Positions 33,896 through 43,206 are shown, counted from the first letter of the stretch. The stretch is DNA of 64,000 nucleotides from an uncultured Bryobacterales bacterium (GCA_951813605.1 OX638379.1:1374471-1438470), one strand, 5' to 3'. A program made the numbers and translations. Notes: generated by a model from the letters alone, not told the origin.

Positions 33896-34879
33896 ATGCG
33901 AAACGGACACGTTCGGCTGGCACTTGCTTGGATCGCCGTGGCAATCTGGGCGGCCGGGACTGCCGAGCTGCCGAGCCAGACACCGGAATTGCGGTGGTAC
34001 AAGGGCAACCTCCACACCCACACGATCAACAGCGACGGAGATAGTGCCCCAGATGCCGTTGCACGCTGGTACAAGGAGAATCGCTATCAGTTCCTTGCCC
34101 TCACGGATCACAACTACTTCACCGATCCGCAGGGCCTCAATTCGTTCTTTGCGGCAAAGGACCGCTTTCTGCTGATTACTGGCGAGGAGGTGACTTCCGG
34201 ATTTCGCGGTGCCCCGGTCCACGTCAACGCTTTTCGGCTTGACGCGACGATCGAGCCGGCATCGGGCCAAAGCATTTTCGAGACCTTGCAGGCCAATGTG
34301 GATAGGATTCGCGAGTCGGATTCGGTTCCGTCTCTGAACCATCCGTTCTACCGCTGGGCGATCGAGCCGGAAGTCTTCCGTCGCGTTCGGGGCCTCAAGC
34401 TCTTCGAGGTGTTCAACGGCATACGCGACACGAACGACGAGTGGGGCCTCGAGGCTATGTGGGACACTGCGCTCAGTGCCGGGCGGGAAGTCTACGGAAT
34501 TGCGGTCGACGACGCCCACGAATTCAAGCAGTTCGGTCCGGATCGTTCCAACCCTGGTCGCGGATGGGTGGAGGTCCGGGCTTCCGGCCTTTCCGAAGCG
34601 GCGATCCTGTCCGCTCTCGAAAAGGGTGATTTCTACGCCTCGACGGGCGTCAAGCTAGCATCTCTCGAGCGGCGAAGAGGACGTATTGACCTTCGCATCG
34701 CCGGAATTGGCGACGAGAAGTACCGAACTGAATTCATTGGCAAGGATGGGCGGACCTTGGACACGGCGACCGGTTTGGAGGCGAGCTATCAGCTCAACCC
34801 GGAAGACGACTATGTCCGGGCGACCATACACGATTCCACCGGTCGCCGCGCATGGGTCCAGCCGCTGTTTGCGGACTAG
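33896..34879 (+). CDS. Exported PHP-domain metal-dependent phosphoesterase
   Basis: A 327-residue protein with a signal peptide (LALAWIAVAIWAAGTAE) and a polymerase/histidinol-phosphatase (PHP) domain. Metal-binding segments are in the usual order: GNLHTHTINSDGD near residue 38, FLALTDHNYF near 67, ITGEEV near 95, PSLNHPFY near 143 and GIAVDDAHEF near 200. The last 60 residues form a small beta domain (TEFIGKDGRTL and following). PHP enzymes of this CehA-like type hydrolyse phosphodiesters or phosphomonoesters; the substrate is unknown, and export points to a periplasmic or secreted role. No Shine-Dalgarno is visible. Confidence 0.83.
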   Translation: MRNGHVRLALAWIAVAIWAAGTAELPSQTPELRWYKGNLHTHTINSDGDSAPDAVARWYKENRYQFLALTDHNYFTDPQGLNSFFAAKDRFLLITGEEVTSGFRGAPVHVNAFRLDATIEPASGQSIFETLQANVDRIRESDSVPSLNHPFYRWAIEPEVFRRVRGLKLFEVFNGIRDTNDEWGLEAMWDTALSAGREVYGIAVDDAHEFKQFGPDRSNPGRGWVEVRASGLSEAAILSALEKGDFYASTGVKLASLERRRGRIDLRIAGIGDEKYRTEFIGKDGRTLDTATGLEASYQLNPEDDYVRATIHDSTGRRAWVQPLFAD

Positions 34880-35059
34880 CTGCCGGAGACCTTGATGAGT
34901 TTGTCGTTCCGTTCTAACGGGGCCTGCACGGCATTCGACACGAAACTGGCATCGATGATTCGAAAGCTGCGTCCCGCGTCGGACGGACTGAGATTTGTTC
35001 GCCAGGTAGTGCTGCACGCGCATTCGCGGCGGAGAGTCCCCATCTCCCTCGGCGTACTT

Positions 35060-35089
35060 TTGCAGTTTTCTTACATCGGTTTTGATAAC
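35060..35089 (+). promoter_or_regulatory. Weak candidate promoter for adaptor gene
   Basis: TTGCAG at 35060-35065 and GATAAC at 35084-35089 are separated by 18 bases in a locally AT-rich patch upstream of the HlyD-like gene. Only three and four positions match the consensus, so support is modest. Confidence 0.25.
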
Positions 35090-35115
35090 TCTTGGTGGTA
35101 CGGCTTACGCCTTGA

Positions 35116-36648
35116 ATGGCAGCGCGTCGAGATTCTGGCGCCCGCATGATGAAGAAGACAGCACACATTCAAAGACGTTCAGCGGTCATGCCAGCCGGCC
35201 CGGCTTCCGCGTTGCCCGAAGGCTCGCCGCCGGACCAGCCGTCGCCCAAGCCGAAGCTCGTGCCAGACCTTGAGCGCCCCTCCCCTCAACTGTCCAAAGG
35301 GGGCGTGGTGCTCCTGATTCTCGCCGGAGTTGCTGTCGGCTTCGGCATCGTACAAGCCGTACGAGGCCGCACCCAGCAGTCGGTGTCGTCCGGCACCTCT
35401 GAGGTAGCGACCATCGCTGTCGAAACCAAGCGCTTCGAAGATACATTGCGCGTCGGTGGGACCATCGGGGCGAAGAACTTCGCGATGATCCGCGCACCGA
35501 GAATGCGCGGCGGCCGCGACCGCGGAGGCGGCGGCGGCGGCGGAGGCGGCTCCCTCACGATCGAGTCGCTTGCCACTCCTGGAAGCATCGTCCAGAAGGG
35601 GGATGTTGTTGCAGTCTTCGAGTCGAAGCGCACCGAGGACTTTCTCGACAGCTACGAGTCCAATCTCGCCCAAGTGCGGACGAGAGTTGCCAGCAGGCGG
35701 GCAGATCTTATGATCTCGGCCGAGACGTTGCGTCAGAATCATCGCACGGCCGAATCCGAGGCAGACAAGGCAGACCTCGACTTGCGGACCGCCGAGGTCA
35801 AGTCTCAAATCCAAGCTGAAATCCTGGCACTGCAGGCCCAGCAGCATCGCTCTGCCGCCCTGCAACTCCAGGAGGAAGTGCGATTGAGCGAAATCGCCGA
35901 CGCCGCGGTGACTCGAAGCCTGGAAATCGATGTCGAGCAATTCGAGCGGCGCATGGAACGCACGAAGGCCGACATGGAAAAGATGCATCTCCGCACGCCT
36001 GTATCAGGTCTGGTGGTGGTCGAGTCCATGTTTAGGCCTGGTTCCATCTCGCAAGCCGCGGCCGGCGACCAAGTGAATCCCGGCTCGTACTTCCTGCGAA
36101 TTGTCGACCTATCCAAAATGGCGGTGTTTGCGGCGATCAATCAAGCCGACGCTCAGCTCGTGGAGCTCAGAGCCCCGGTGGGCGTCCAACTGGACGCCTA
36201 TCCGGGCGCTGTCTTTGAGGGACGCGTGGCGGCTATCGGCGCAATTGCCGTCTCAGCGGGCTCGACGGGCGGAGGAAGACGCTCGCGGGGTGGCTCGAGA
36301 GGCACGAACAGCCAATGGGTAAGGCAAGTGCCGATCGAGATCGAGATCCTCCATGCCGATGATCGAATCAAACCCGACCTCTCGGCGAGCGGCGACATCG
36401 TCTTGCGTAGCCAGGAAGACGCTCTCATCATACCGCGGGCCGCGATAGCAAGATCCTCAGGACGGGACGTGGTCTGGGTCCAGCAGGACGACAAGTTCGT
36501 CGAGAGGCCGGTTCAGGTGGGATTGCTGAGCGACACCGAAGCCACGATCCGAAACGGTCTGCGCGCAGGCGAGGTCATCGCTGCGCAGCCTGTCACCGGT
36601 CCCGACGAGCTTGTCGACTCCGGGGACGAGCAGCGCGCTGCCTTTTAG
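35116..36648 (+). CDS. RND/HlyD-type membrane-fusion (adaptor) protein
   Basis: A periplasmic adaptor of up to 510 residues for a tripartite efflux or secretion system. Starts at 35116, 35146 or 35149 (ATG) are all possible; none has a good Shine-Dalgarno. After a proline-rich cytoplasmic stretch comes one membrane anchor (GGVVLLILAGVAVGFGIV, about residues 61-80), a first half of a lipoyl/barrel domain, a long alpha-helical hairpin (about residues 200-310), the second lipoyl half (TPVSGLVVVESMFRPGSIS) and a beta-barrel plus membrane-proximal domain. Two glycine/arginine-rich inserts (around residues 133-150 and 388-402) interrupt the lipoyl/barrel parts. No RND pump, ABC permease or TolC homologue is adjacent, so it is an orphan adaptor. 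Partner and cargo are unknown. Confidence 0.82.
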   Translation: MAARRDSGARMMKKTAHIQRRSAVMPAGPASALPEGSPPDQPSPKPKLVPDLERPSPQLSKGGVVLLILAGVAVGFGIVQAVRGRTQQSVSSGTSEVATIAVETKRFEDTLRVGGTIGAKNFAMIRAPRMRGGRDRGGGGGGGGGSLTIESLATPGSIVQKGDVVAVFESKRTEDFLDSYESNLAQVRTRVASRRADLMISAETLRQNHRTAESEADKADLDLRTAEVKSQIQAEILALQAQQHRSAALQLQEEVRLSEIADAAVTRSLEIDVEQFERRMERTKADMEKMHLRTPVSGLVVVESMFRPGSISQAAAGDQVNPGSYFLRIVDLSKMAVFAAINQADAQLVELRAPVGVQLDAYPGAVFEGRVAAIGAIAVSAGSTGGGRRSRGGSRGTNSQWVRQVPIEIEILHADDRIKPDLSASGDIVLRSQEDALIIPRAAIARSSGRDVVWVQQDDKFVERPVQVGLLSDTEATIRNGLRAGEVIAAQPVTGPDELVDSGDEQRAAF

Positions 36649-36719
36649 TGGAAGACAACCCGAGTTTCTTGTGCCGGGCCGCGGAGCACCGACAGCCGTC
36701 TTGGTTCAAGTGCTAAGCA

Positions 36720-39395
36720 CTAGAGACCCGACAGCGTAGAGCGGATCCGTTCGATCTGTGATTCATAATCGCCAAGCTTTTGCCGCAGCGAACCGACGAC
36801 GTGGGCGGGGGCCCTTGTCAGGAAAGTCTGGTTGTCGAGCCGGGCCCTCGCGCCATTGGCAGCCTTCGTGATGCGGCCGAGCTGCTTCTCCAAGCTCTTC
36901 CGTAGTGCCGCCTTGCGAGCCTCGGGAAGTTCGATGGCCAAGTCGAAATCAGCCGTGTGCCCAGTGGCTTGCCCGGACGCCGCCCTGCCGTGCCCGACAT
37001 CCAACTGAATGCCGGCCAGCCTGGCGAGCGCAGGAGCCTCCGTCAGGGCCACTTCGCTTACTGCTGGGTCCTCGCTGTGAACAGTTCCCCGCAAGGGGTC
37101 TTTCGGGGGGAGCTTCATCTCGGCGCGAAGGTTGCGGGTGGTGGTCACGAAGCTCTGGAGGATCGCCACCCGGCGTTCGGCTGCGGGATCCGCGTCAGCG
37201 TCGATCGGTGCTGGGTAGGAGGATTGGGCAATCGACTTGGGCCGGCCGGCCGTGTTGGCGCTGATCCGCTGCCAGAGGTCCTCCGTGATGAAGGGCATGA
37301 TCGGATGGAGCAGGCGGAGCGAGCGCTCGGTTGCGGAGAGCATGTTCTTCCAGCCGTTCGTCAGCCCGGATCCCTGCGAGAACGATAGCTTCTTGAGCTC
37401 GATGTACCAGTCGCAGAATTCGTGCCAGAAGAAGTGGTACAGGGTGGCAGCGACCTCGTGGTAGCGGAAACTCTCGATGTGCTCGTTGGCCTCGCGGGCC
37501 ACCGTGCTCAATCGCGAGAAAATCCAGCGGTCGGCAAGCTCTACCTGTCCGGTGGCTTCGTTCGGGAGCGGTCGGAAGGAGTTCAGGTCGTCTGGAGTCC
37601 AAACCTCGGCGCCCGCTTTGTCGAGGCTCATCCCCACGAAGCGGAGGGCGTTCCAGATCTTGTTGGCGAACGTCCGGTATCCCGCGATGCGTTCCTCTTT
37701 GAGCACCACGTCGGAACCTTGGCCGGCCGAGGCCACTAAGGCGAAGCGCACGGCGTCCGTTCCATAGCGCTGGGTCATCTCAATCGGGTCGATCACATTG
37801 CCCTTTGTCTTGGACATCTTCTGCTTGTCCGCGTCCCTGACAAGCCCGTGGATGCAGACCTTGGAGAACGGGGCCTCGTCTGTCATGGCGATGCCAAGCA
37901 TCATCATGCGAGCGACCCAGAAGAACAGAATGTCGAATCCTGTATTGAGTAGCGAGGTTGGGTAGAACGTCCGCAGGTCCTGTGTGTCGTCCGGCCAGCC
38001 CATCGTCGAGAACGGCCACAGTCCCGAACTGAACCAAGTGTCGAGCACGTCGGTCTCTCGGTGGGTGATCGCCTGTCCGCGCCGGGCTGCTTCGAGCTCG
38101 GCTTCCCTCTCCGACCGGGCGACCACGAAAGAGCCGTCGGCGAGGTGCCATGCGGGGATGCGGTGGCCCCACCACAGCTGCCGCGAAATGCACCAGTCGC
38201 GAATGTTCCGCATCCACTCGAAATAGTTGCGCTGCCACTGGTCCGGGACGATTACTGTACGACCGTCCTCCACAGCCCGGATGGCGGCCTCGGCAAGCGT
38301 CTCGGTGCGCACGAACCATTGCGTCGAGACCCTGGGCTCTACGGCCAGTCCGGAGCGCTGGCTCAGCCCGATGTTGTTTGTGTAGTCTTCGACCTTCTCG
38401 ACCAGATCCATTGCTTGGAGATCTTCGACGACTCGCTCGCGTGCCTGGTAGCGGTCCAGCCCTTCGTACTCGCCGCCGCTGGCGCTGATGCGGGCCTCTT
38501 CATCCAGCACGGTAATGCATTCCAGGCCGTGACGCTGGCCCGCCGCGAAATCGTTCGGATCGTGTGCCGGCGTGACCTTGACAATCCCTGTCCCGAATTC
38601 GGGATCCACGAACTCGTCGCAGATGACGGGGAGGCTCCGGCCAACCAGCGGCAGGGTCACCGATCTTCCGTGCAGGTGCCGGAACCGCGCGTCGTCAGGG
38701 TGGACGGCGACCGCTGTGTCCCCGAGCATCGTTTCGGGCCGGGTCGTGGCGACCACGACGTACTCGCCGTCGGTGCCATTCACCGGGTATCGAAGATGCC
38801 ATAGGAAGCCCTTCTGCGTCTTGTACTCGACTTCCAAATCGGAAATCGCCGTCAGGGTGCCGGGGTCCCAGTTCACCATGTACTCGCCGCGGTAGACGAG
38901 CCCTCGCTCGTACAGTCGAACGAAGCATTCGGTGACCGCGCGCGACAGGCCCGGGTCCATCGTGAAGCGCTCCCTGGTCCAGTCGCAGCTGGCGCCGACG
39001 CGCTTGAGCTGCCCGACTATCCTGCCGCCGTACTCTTCCTTCCATGCCCAAACGTGCTCGAGAAACTTCTCCCGCCCGATCCTCCGACGGTCGATGCCGT
39101 CCTTTGCTAAGTGACGCTCGACGAGCATCTGGGTGGCGATACCGGCATGGTCGGTGCCGGGAAGCCACAGCACGTTCCTGCCCTTCATGCGCTGCCAGCG
39201 CATCGTGATGTCGACCTGCGAGGTCTCGAACATGTGGCCCATGTGCAGTGCTCCCGTCACGTTCGGTGGCGGGATGACTAGGGAAAAGACGGGCTTCTCG
39301 GAGGTCTCGTCGGCCCGGAAGAGGCCTTCTTCGACCCACCACTCGGCCCACGCAGGTTCGATGCGTGACGGGTCGTAGGCTTTTTCTAATTGCAT
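36720..39395 (-). CDS. valS: Valyl-tRNA synthetase
   Basis: An 891-residue class I aminoacyl-tRNA synthetase that charges tRNA-Val. It shows the HIGH signature as PNVTGALHMGHMF near residue 42, WLPGTDHAGIATQ near 76, a CP1 editing domain (about residues 190-360, VVATTRPETMLGDTAV), the KMSKS loop as KMSKTKGNVIDP near 530, and the anticodon-binding domain (about 640-780). The C-terminal 65 residues form the coiled-coil arm typical of ValRS, ending with QLGRITKAANGARARL and a short helix. Length and order are normal. It converges with the adaptor gene and is divergent from the xdhC-like gene. Confidence 0.97.
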   Translation of the reverse strand: MQLEKAYDPSRIEPAWAEWWVEEGLFRADETSEKPVFSLVIPPPNVTGALHMGHMFETSQVDITMRWQRMKGRNVLWLPGTDHAGIATQMLVERHLAKDGIDRRRIGREKFLEHVWAWKEEYGGRIVGQLKRVGASCDWTRERFTMDPGLSRAVTECFVRLYERGLVYRGEYMVNWDPGTLTAISDLEVEYKTQKGFLWHLRYPVNGTDGEYVVVATTRPETMLGDTAVAVHPDDARFRHLHGRSVTLPLVGRSLPVICDEFVDPEFGTGIVKVTPAHDPNDFAAGQRHGLECITVLDEEARISASGGEYEGLDRYQARERVVEDLQAMDLVEKVEDYTNNIGLSQRSGLAVEPRVSTQWFVRTETLAEAAIRAVEDGRTVIVPDQWQRNYFEWMRNIRDWCISRQLWWGHRIPAWHLADGSFVVARSEREAELEAARRGQAITHRETDVLDTWFSSGLWPFSTMGWPDDTQDLRTFYPTSLLNTGFDILFFWVARMMMLGIAMTDEAPFSKVCIHGLVRDADKQKMSKTKGNVIDPIEMTQRYGTDAVRFALVASAGQGSDVVLKEERIAGYRTFANKIWNALRFVGMSLDKAGAEVWTPDDLNSFRPLPNEATGQVELADRWIFSRLSTVAREANEHIESFRYHEVAATLYHFFWHEFCDWYIELKKLSFSQGSGLTNGWKNMLSATERSLRLLHPIMPFITEDLWQRISANTAGRPKSIAQSSYPAPIDADADPAAERRVAILQSFVTTTRNLRAEMKLPPKDPLRGTVHSEDPAVSEVALTEAPALARLAGIQLDVGHGRAASGQATGHTADFDLAIELPEARKAALRKSLEKQLGRITKAANGARARLDNQTFLTRAPAHVVGSLRQKLGDYESQIERIRSTLSGL

Positions 39396-39550
39396 GGATT
39401 GCGGGCAGCGATAAGGTCGATAAGTCCAATGTACACCAAGCCTGCCGGGGCGAAATCGACTGTGGCGCCGCCGTGCAGAACCCTTCCTGTCACGCCTTGA
39501 TGGAGCCGTTCCGATCCCCTTGGCGTCGCCCTCGCTGCGGTCGCGGGGAT

Positions 39551-40471
39551 ATGATGGAGGGCATGCCGCGCCCGATGGATGTGTACGAGGAACTTGTCGC
39601 GCTTAGGCGGGCCGGAGAGAAATGCGCTGTGGCGACCATCGTCGAAGTGGCTGGCTCAATTCCCAGCTTTCAGAGCGCCAAGATGCTGATTCGACAGGAC
39701 GGATCGATGGTGGGCACGATCGGAGGGGGCTGTACGGAGGCCGAAGTCTGGCAGGCGGCACGCGACGTAATCGACAGCGAGCAGCCCCGCATGCTGCAGT
39801 TCAATCTAGGTCAGGAGGCCGCCTACGACAACGGCCTCATCTGTGGAGGTCAGTTGAACGTTTACGTGGAACCCGTCTTGCCGGTGCCGAAGGCCCTGAT
39901 CTTCGGCGCTGGTCACATTTCCAAGAGCCTGTCGAAGGTGGCGAGTCTCGCCGGTTTCGGCACGATTGTGATCGACGATCGCGAAAGCTACGCGAACCGC
40001 GAGCGCTTCCCCGAGGCTGTCGACGTGATTGCCGACGAATACGAGGACGTCTTCCCGCGGCTTCCCGCTGACGACGCGACATACGCGATCATCGTCACCC
40101 GCGGACACCGGGATGACATGCGCGTTCTCCGCTGGGCTGTCGACCAGCCGCTGCGCTACATCGGAATGATCGGTTCGAAGCGCAAGACTCTGGAGGTTGC
40201 CAAGCATCTGCGCGAGGAGGGCGTCGGGCTGCGGAAGCTCTCGAGGATCCACTCCCCGATGGGCCTTGATATCGGCGCCGTCACTCCGGAGGAGATCGCC
40301 GTGGCCGTTGTTGCGGAAATGATCCGCCGCAGAAGGCGCCCAGGCCAGGATTGGGGTCCGCTGTCCAAGTCGATCTTCGCCGACGGTGTCCCGAGGATTC
40401 TGAGCGAGACCGAAGGCGTCGCCGAGACCGAGCCGGCCGTTGGGGAGAAAGCGCTGGCGAAGGCTCTGTGA
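39551..40471 (+). CDS. XdhC/CoxI-family protein
   Basis: A 306-residue protein of the XdhC/CoxI family, which helps insert sulfurated molybdenum cofactor into xanthine-dehydrogenase-like enzymes. The N-terminal XdhC/CoxI domain has VATIVEVAGSIPSFQSAKML and the characteristic GTIGGGCTEAEVW. The C-terminal Rossmann part has ALIFGAGHISKSLSKVASLAG near residue 112, TRGHRDD, and YIGMIGSKRK near 197. Starts at 39551, 39554, 39563 and 39575 are all ATG; homology supports one of these rather than the open frame from 39365. It overlaps the next gene by GTGA, so the two are translationally coupled. No molybdoenzyme subunit is in the window. Confidence 0.88.
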   Translation: MMEGMPRPMDVYEELVALRRAGEKCAVATIVEVAGSIPSFQSAKMLIRQDGSMVGTIGGGCTEAEVWQAARDVIDSEQPRMLQFNLGQEAAYDNGLICGGQLNVYVEPVLPVPKALIFGAGHISKSLSKVASLAGFGTIVIDDRESYANRERFPEAVDVIADEYEDVFPRLPADDATYAIIVTRGHRDDMRVLRWAVDQPLRYIGMIGSKRKTLEVAKHLREEGVGLRKLSRIHSPMGLDIGAVTPEEIAVAVVAEMIRRRRRPGQDWGPLSKSIFADGVPRILSETEGVAETEPAVGEKALAKAL

Positions 40472-41061
40472 AAGTAGCGGGAGTGGTCCTAGCAGCGGGC
40501 CGCTCATCGCGCATGGGCAGTGACAAGGCGCTGCTGGAGTACCGCGGTCGCACATTCCTCAGCCACTTGATCTACTTGGTGCTGCCTCGCGTCGACGAGG
40601 TCGTGGCTGTCCTCGGTCACAACGCCGAGAGGATCGAAAGGACGATTCCCGATTGTCCGCGCGTTCGGTCTGTCGTTAACCACGACTATGACCGCGGCAT
40701 GCTTTCCTCGCTGCAAAAGGGTTTGGTCGCAACTGCGGGCGAACCCGACTGGGTTCTTTGGATGCTGGTCGATCACCCGGCCGTGCGCGGTCGCTCCCTC
40801 GATGCGCTGGTGGCCGCAGCGGAAAGGGCTGGCGCGCCGCTTGTCATCCCTCGCTACAACGAGAAACGCGGCCACCCGATCATGCTGTCGAAAGCGATTG
40901 CCGCGGAATTGCTGGGGCTAGAGGCGAACCGGAGCCCTCAGGATGTGGTGCGCAGCCATTATCCCGAGGCTTGCTTTGTCGACACGGCCGACAGCGGGGT
41001 GCTGCGGGACGTGGACCGTCCACTCGACTACCGCGATCTTGTGTCGTCGTCCAAGGCTTGA
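40468..41061 (+). CDS. MocA-like molybdenum cofactor nucleotidyltransferase
   Basis: A 197-residue nucleotidyltransferase of the MocA (CTP:molybdopterin cytidylyltransferase) / MobA-like group. It begins with the nucleotide-binding loop VVLAAGRSSRMGSDKALLEY, followed by NHDYDRGMLSSLQKGL near residue 72, MLVDHPAV near 97 and YNEKRGHPIML near 132. Its product would be the cytosine dinucleotide form of the cofactor used by xanthine-dehydrogenase-type enzymes, which suits coupling with xdhC. The GTG start at 40468 shares bases with the TGA of the upstream gene. Specificity for CTP versus GTP is inferred from context. Confidence 0.88.
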   Translation: MKVAGVVLAAGRSSRMGSDKALLEYRGRTFLSHLIYLVLPRVDEVVAVLGHNAERIERTIPDCPRVRSVVNHDYDRGMLSSLQKGLVATAGEPDWVLWMLVDHPAVRGRSLDALVAAAERAGAPLVIPRYNEKRGHPIMLSKAIAAELLGLEANRSPQDVVRSHYPEACFVDTADSGVLRDVDRPLDYRDLVSSSKA

Positions 41062-41115
41062 GTCGGTCCCGGCCCAAGTCGGCACCGTTAGGCAGATTAA
41101 CGGCGCCACTTATGC

Positions 41116-42738
41116 TCACGCCCTGGAAGAGACAGGCAGGAATGGCGGGGGCAGAGAGCCGTGCCAGCCCTCGCGCAGCATGTGAGCGAGCCCGTTGACC
41201 AAGGAACTGTGTTCCGGCCGGTTCGCGATGTTGCGCAGTTCGTTGGGCGAGTCCTTGTAGTCGTAGAGTTCGGAGGAACTGTACGGGCTGTTCAGTCCTG
41301 ACCACTCCGTGTAGCGGTGGCGGGCAGTACGCATCGAATAGCCCATGCCCGGCCCAACCGTGGGGATCAATAGGGGGTGCTGGCTAAAGACCGCGCGCTT
41401 CCAGAGTCTTTTCGGATCGTCGAAGAGCCCCCGCCAGCTAGACCCCTCCAAGCCGCCCGGCACAGGTATTCCACTGAGGGCACACAGGGAAGGGAAGATG
41501 TCGACGGATTCGACCAGCGCCGCCGTGCGGCGTCCGGCGTTCTGTTGGCCCGGAGCGCGCACCACTAAAGGCGCGTGGGTAGCCGCCTCATAGTTCGAAT
41601 TCTTGTTCCAAAGGCCGAGCTCTCCGAGGTGTGACCCGTTGACTCCCACTACCGCAACCACCGTCGTCTCAGCGAGCCCGTGCGCGTCGAGCGCGTCGAG
41701 CAGATTTCCTATCTGGGCATCGACGAAGCTCACGCAGGCCCTGTACGCCCGGATCACTTCGCGAGCTTTCAAGTCGGAAATTGGCCCCTCTTCCGGGATG
41801 TCAGCATAGCCTCGGATCTCCTGCGATCCGTGGAGAGCGTACGGTGGGGCGTCAAGCGGCGGCTCAGGCGATTCGGGCGCTGCCCAACTTCCGCTTGGGT
41901 AGAGTCTGAAATACCGCTCCGGAGCAACGAGTGGCAGGTGGGGCCGTTGAAAGCCGACCGCGACGAAGAAACGACGGTCTTTCAATCCTGCTAGGGCCTC
42001 AGCCGCAGCGTGCGCAGTCTGGCCGTCAGGCAGATCGGCTTCGTCTTCTCCCGATGCGCTCCAGCTGTTCCTGAGTCCGCTTGATCCCGCTTCAGAGCCC
42101 GGAGATTCTTGCCTCATCGCGTCCCGGTCCCCGACTCGCCAGCCAATCTGGCGGAGCCGGTCCCAGTTGGAGGCAGCCAAGGCGTCGCATTCGGTGCTGC
42201 GCCATGCTGGACCTCCGGGAGTCCACGGCGTGATACCCCAAGACGGCCTGTCATCCAAAGCCGGCGGACCGAAGATCCGGCCGAAAGCGGTGGTTTCGTA
42301 CCCATGCCGCCGAAAATGCTCCGGGATGGTGACGGCCCCTGGAACTGCCCGCCGAAAGTGAGTGCGGTCGTCGTAGACCCTAGTGGTGTCGGGCCGCAGG
42401 CCCGTCAGCACAGAAGTGCGCGAGGGTCCGCTAGCTGCCTGCTGGCAATAGCAGCGCAGGAAAGCCATGCCTTTGGCCGCCAGACGGTCGATGTTCGGCG
42501 TGCGCACGCGCGTGCTGCCGTAGCAGCCTAGCTCCGCCCTGAGATCGTCGACGAGAATCAAAAGCACGTTTCTTAACGAAACTTCTGCATTGCGCTTCTG
42601 ACCCAGCACGCGCGTTCCGCCGGCTAGGCCGGACAATGCCATTCCCCCACGGCGCAGTAACTCGCGACGCGAGGTGGGCGGGTGGTGGGTCACGGCTAGG
42701 GTACTGTCGCGCGTGAGCGAATGGCCTCGCCTATTCAC
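41116..42738 (-). CDS. Iduronate-2-sulfatase-like protein, altered active site
   Basis: A 540-residue sulfatase homologue with a twin-arginine-like signal (TSRRELLRRGGMALSG); GTG 42693 may be the true start, since the Tat motif follows it closely. The fold markers of iduronate-2-sulfatases are present: LLILVDDLRAELG near residue 63, TGLRPDTTRVYDD near 112, FQRPHLPLVAPERY near 272. Two active-site changes stand out. The residue converted to formylglycine is Ser, not Cys (CQQAASGPSR near residue 99). Where the family usually has a G-D-H-G metal site, this protein has G-V-N-G (VVGVNGSHLGELGLW near 370), losing an Asp and a His ligand; the H of the following W-x-K-H is also Asn. Ser-type sulfatases exist, but loss of two metal ligands suggests an inactive or repurposed protein. 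Confidence 0.85.
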   Translation of the reverse strand: MNRRGHSLTRDSTLAVTHHPPTSRRELLRRGGMALSGLAGGTRVLGQKRNAEVSLRNVLLILVDDLRAELGCYGSTRVRTPNIDRLAAKGMAFLRCYCQQAASGPSRTSVLTGLRPDTTRVYDDRTHFRRAVPGAVTIPEHFRRHGYETTAFGRIFGPPALDDRPSWGITPWTPGGPAWRSTECDALAASNWDRLRQIGWRVGDRDAMRQESPGSEAGSSGLRNSWSASGEDEADLPDGQTAHAAAEALAGLKDRRFFVAVGFQRPHLPLVAPERYFRLYPSGSWAAPESPEPPLDAPPYALHGSQEIRGYADIPEEGPISDLKAREVIRAYRACVSFVDAQIGNLLDALDAHGLAETTVVAVVGVNGSHLGELGLWNKNSNYEAATHAPLVVRAPGQQNAGRRTAALVESVDIFPSLCALSGIPVPGGLEGSSWRGLFDDPKRLWKRAVFSQHPLLIPTVGPGMGYSMRTARHRYTEWSGLNSPYSSSELYDYKDSPNELRNIANRPEHSSLVNGLAHMLREGWHGSLPPPFLPVSSRA

Positions 42739-42798
42739 CGGGGTCTCGCCGTTGGTTCCGCGGGGAAGCCCCGGCCAGGCGGGGTGTCTGGATGGGGG

Positions 42799-43131
42799 TC
42801 AGGCGATGTGATTGTCGATAGTGGTGGCAAGCCGAGCCTCGGGAACGGATCCGACGATCTGCTCGACAGGATGTCCCTCCTTGAACAGGAGCATGGTTGG
42901 GATCCCGCGCACGTTGAACCGCTGCGCGGCTCCCGGATTGTGATCCACGTCGAGCTTGCCGATCTTGACCTTGCCGGCGTATTTCTCGGCGAGTGAGTCG
43001 ATGATGGGGGCCATCTGGAGGCACGGGCCGCACCAAACGGCCCAAAAGTCGACCAGCACGGGCTGCTCGGAGCGCAGCACCTCGGCGTCGAAGTCCGCAT
43101 CGGTGAACGTGAGTGTATTGGGTCCTGCCAT
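42799..43131 (-). CDS. trxA: Thioredoxin
   Basis: A 110-residue thioredoxin, the cytoplasmic dithiol reductant. The redox motif WCGPC lies at residues 33-37, preceded by VLVDFWA, and the cis-proline loop GIPTMLLFKEG is near residue 76. The length is that of a classic single-domain thioredoxin with no signal. GGAG stands seven bases before the ATG. It lies between an altered sulfatase and mutS on the same strand, with its own ribosome-binding site. Confidence 0.95.
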   Translation of the reverse strand: MAGPNTLTFTDADFDAEVLRSEQPVLVDFWAVWCGPCLQMAPIIDSLAEKYAGKVKIGKLDVDHNPGAAQRFNVRGIPTMLLFKEGHPVEQIVGSVPEARLATTIDNHIA

Positions 43132-43206
43132 TGTTGATCTCCAACGGATCGAAACCTCAGCGTAGCAAACCCCGGGGTGCTCTGCGGGGTCGCCAATCGC
43201 CTTGCG

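Noticed and set aside
33752..34519. A 255-codon reverse frame
   Set aside because: Antisense to the PHP-domain gene with its complete set of metal motifs.
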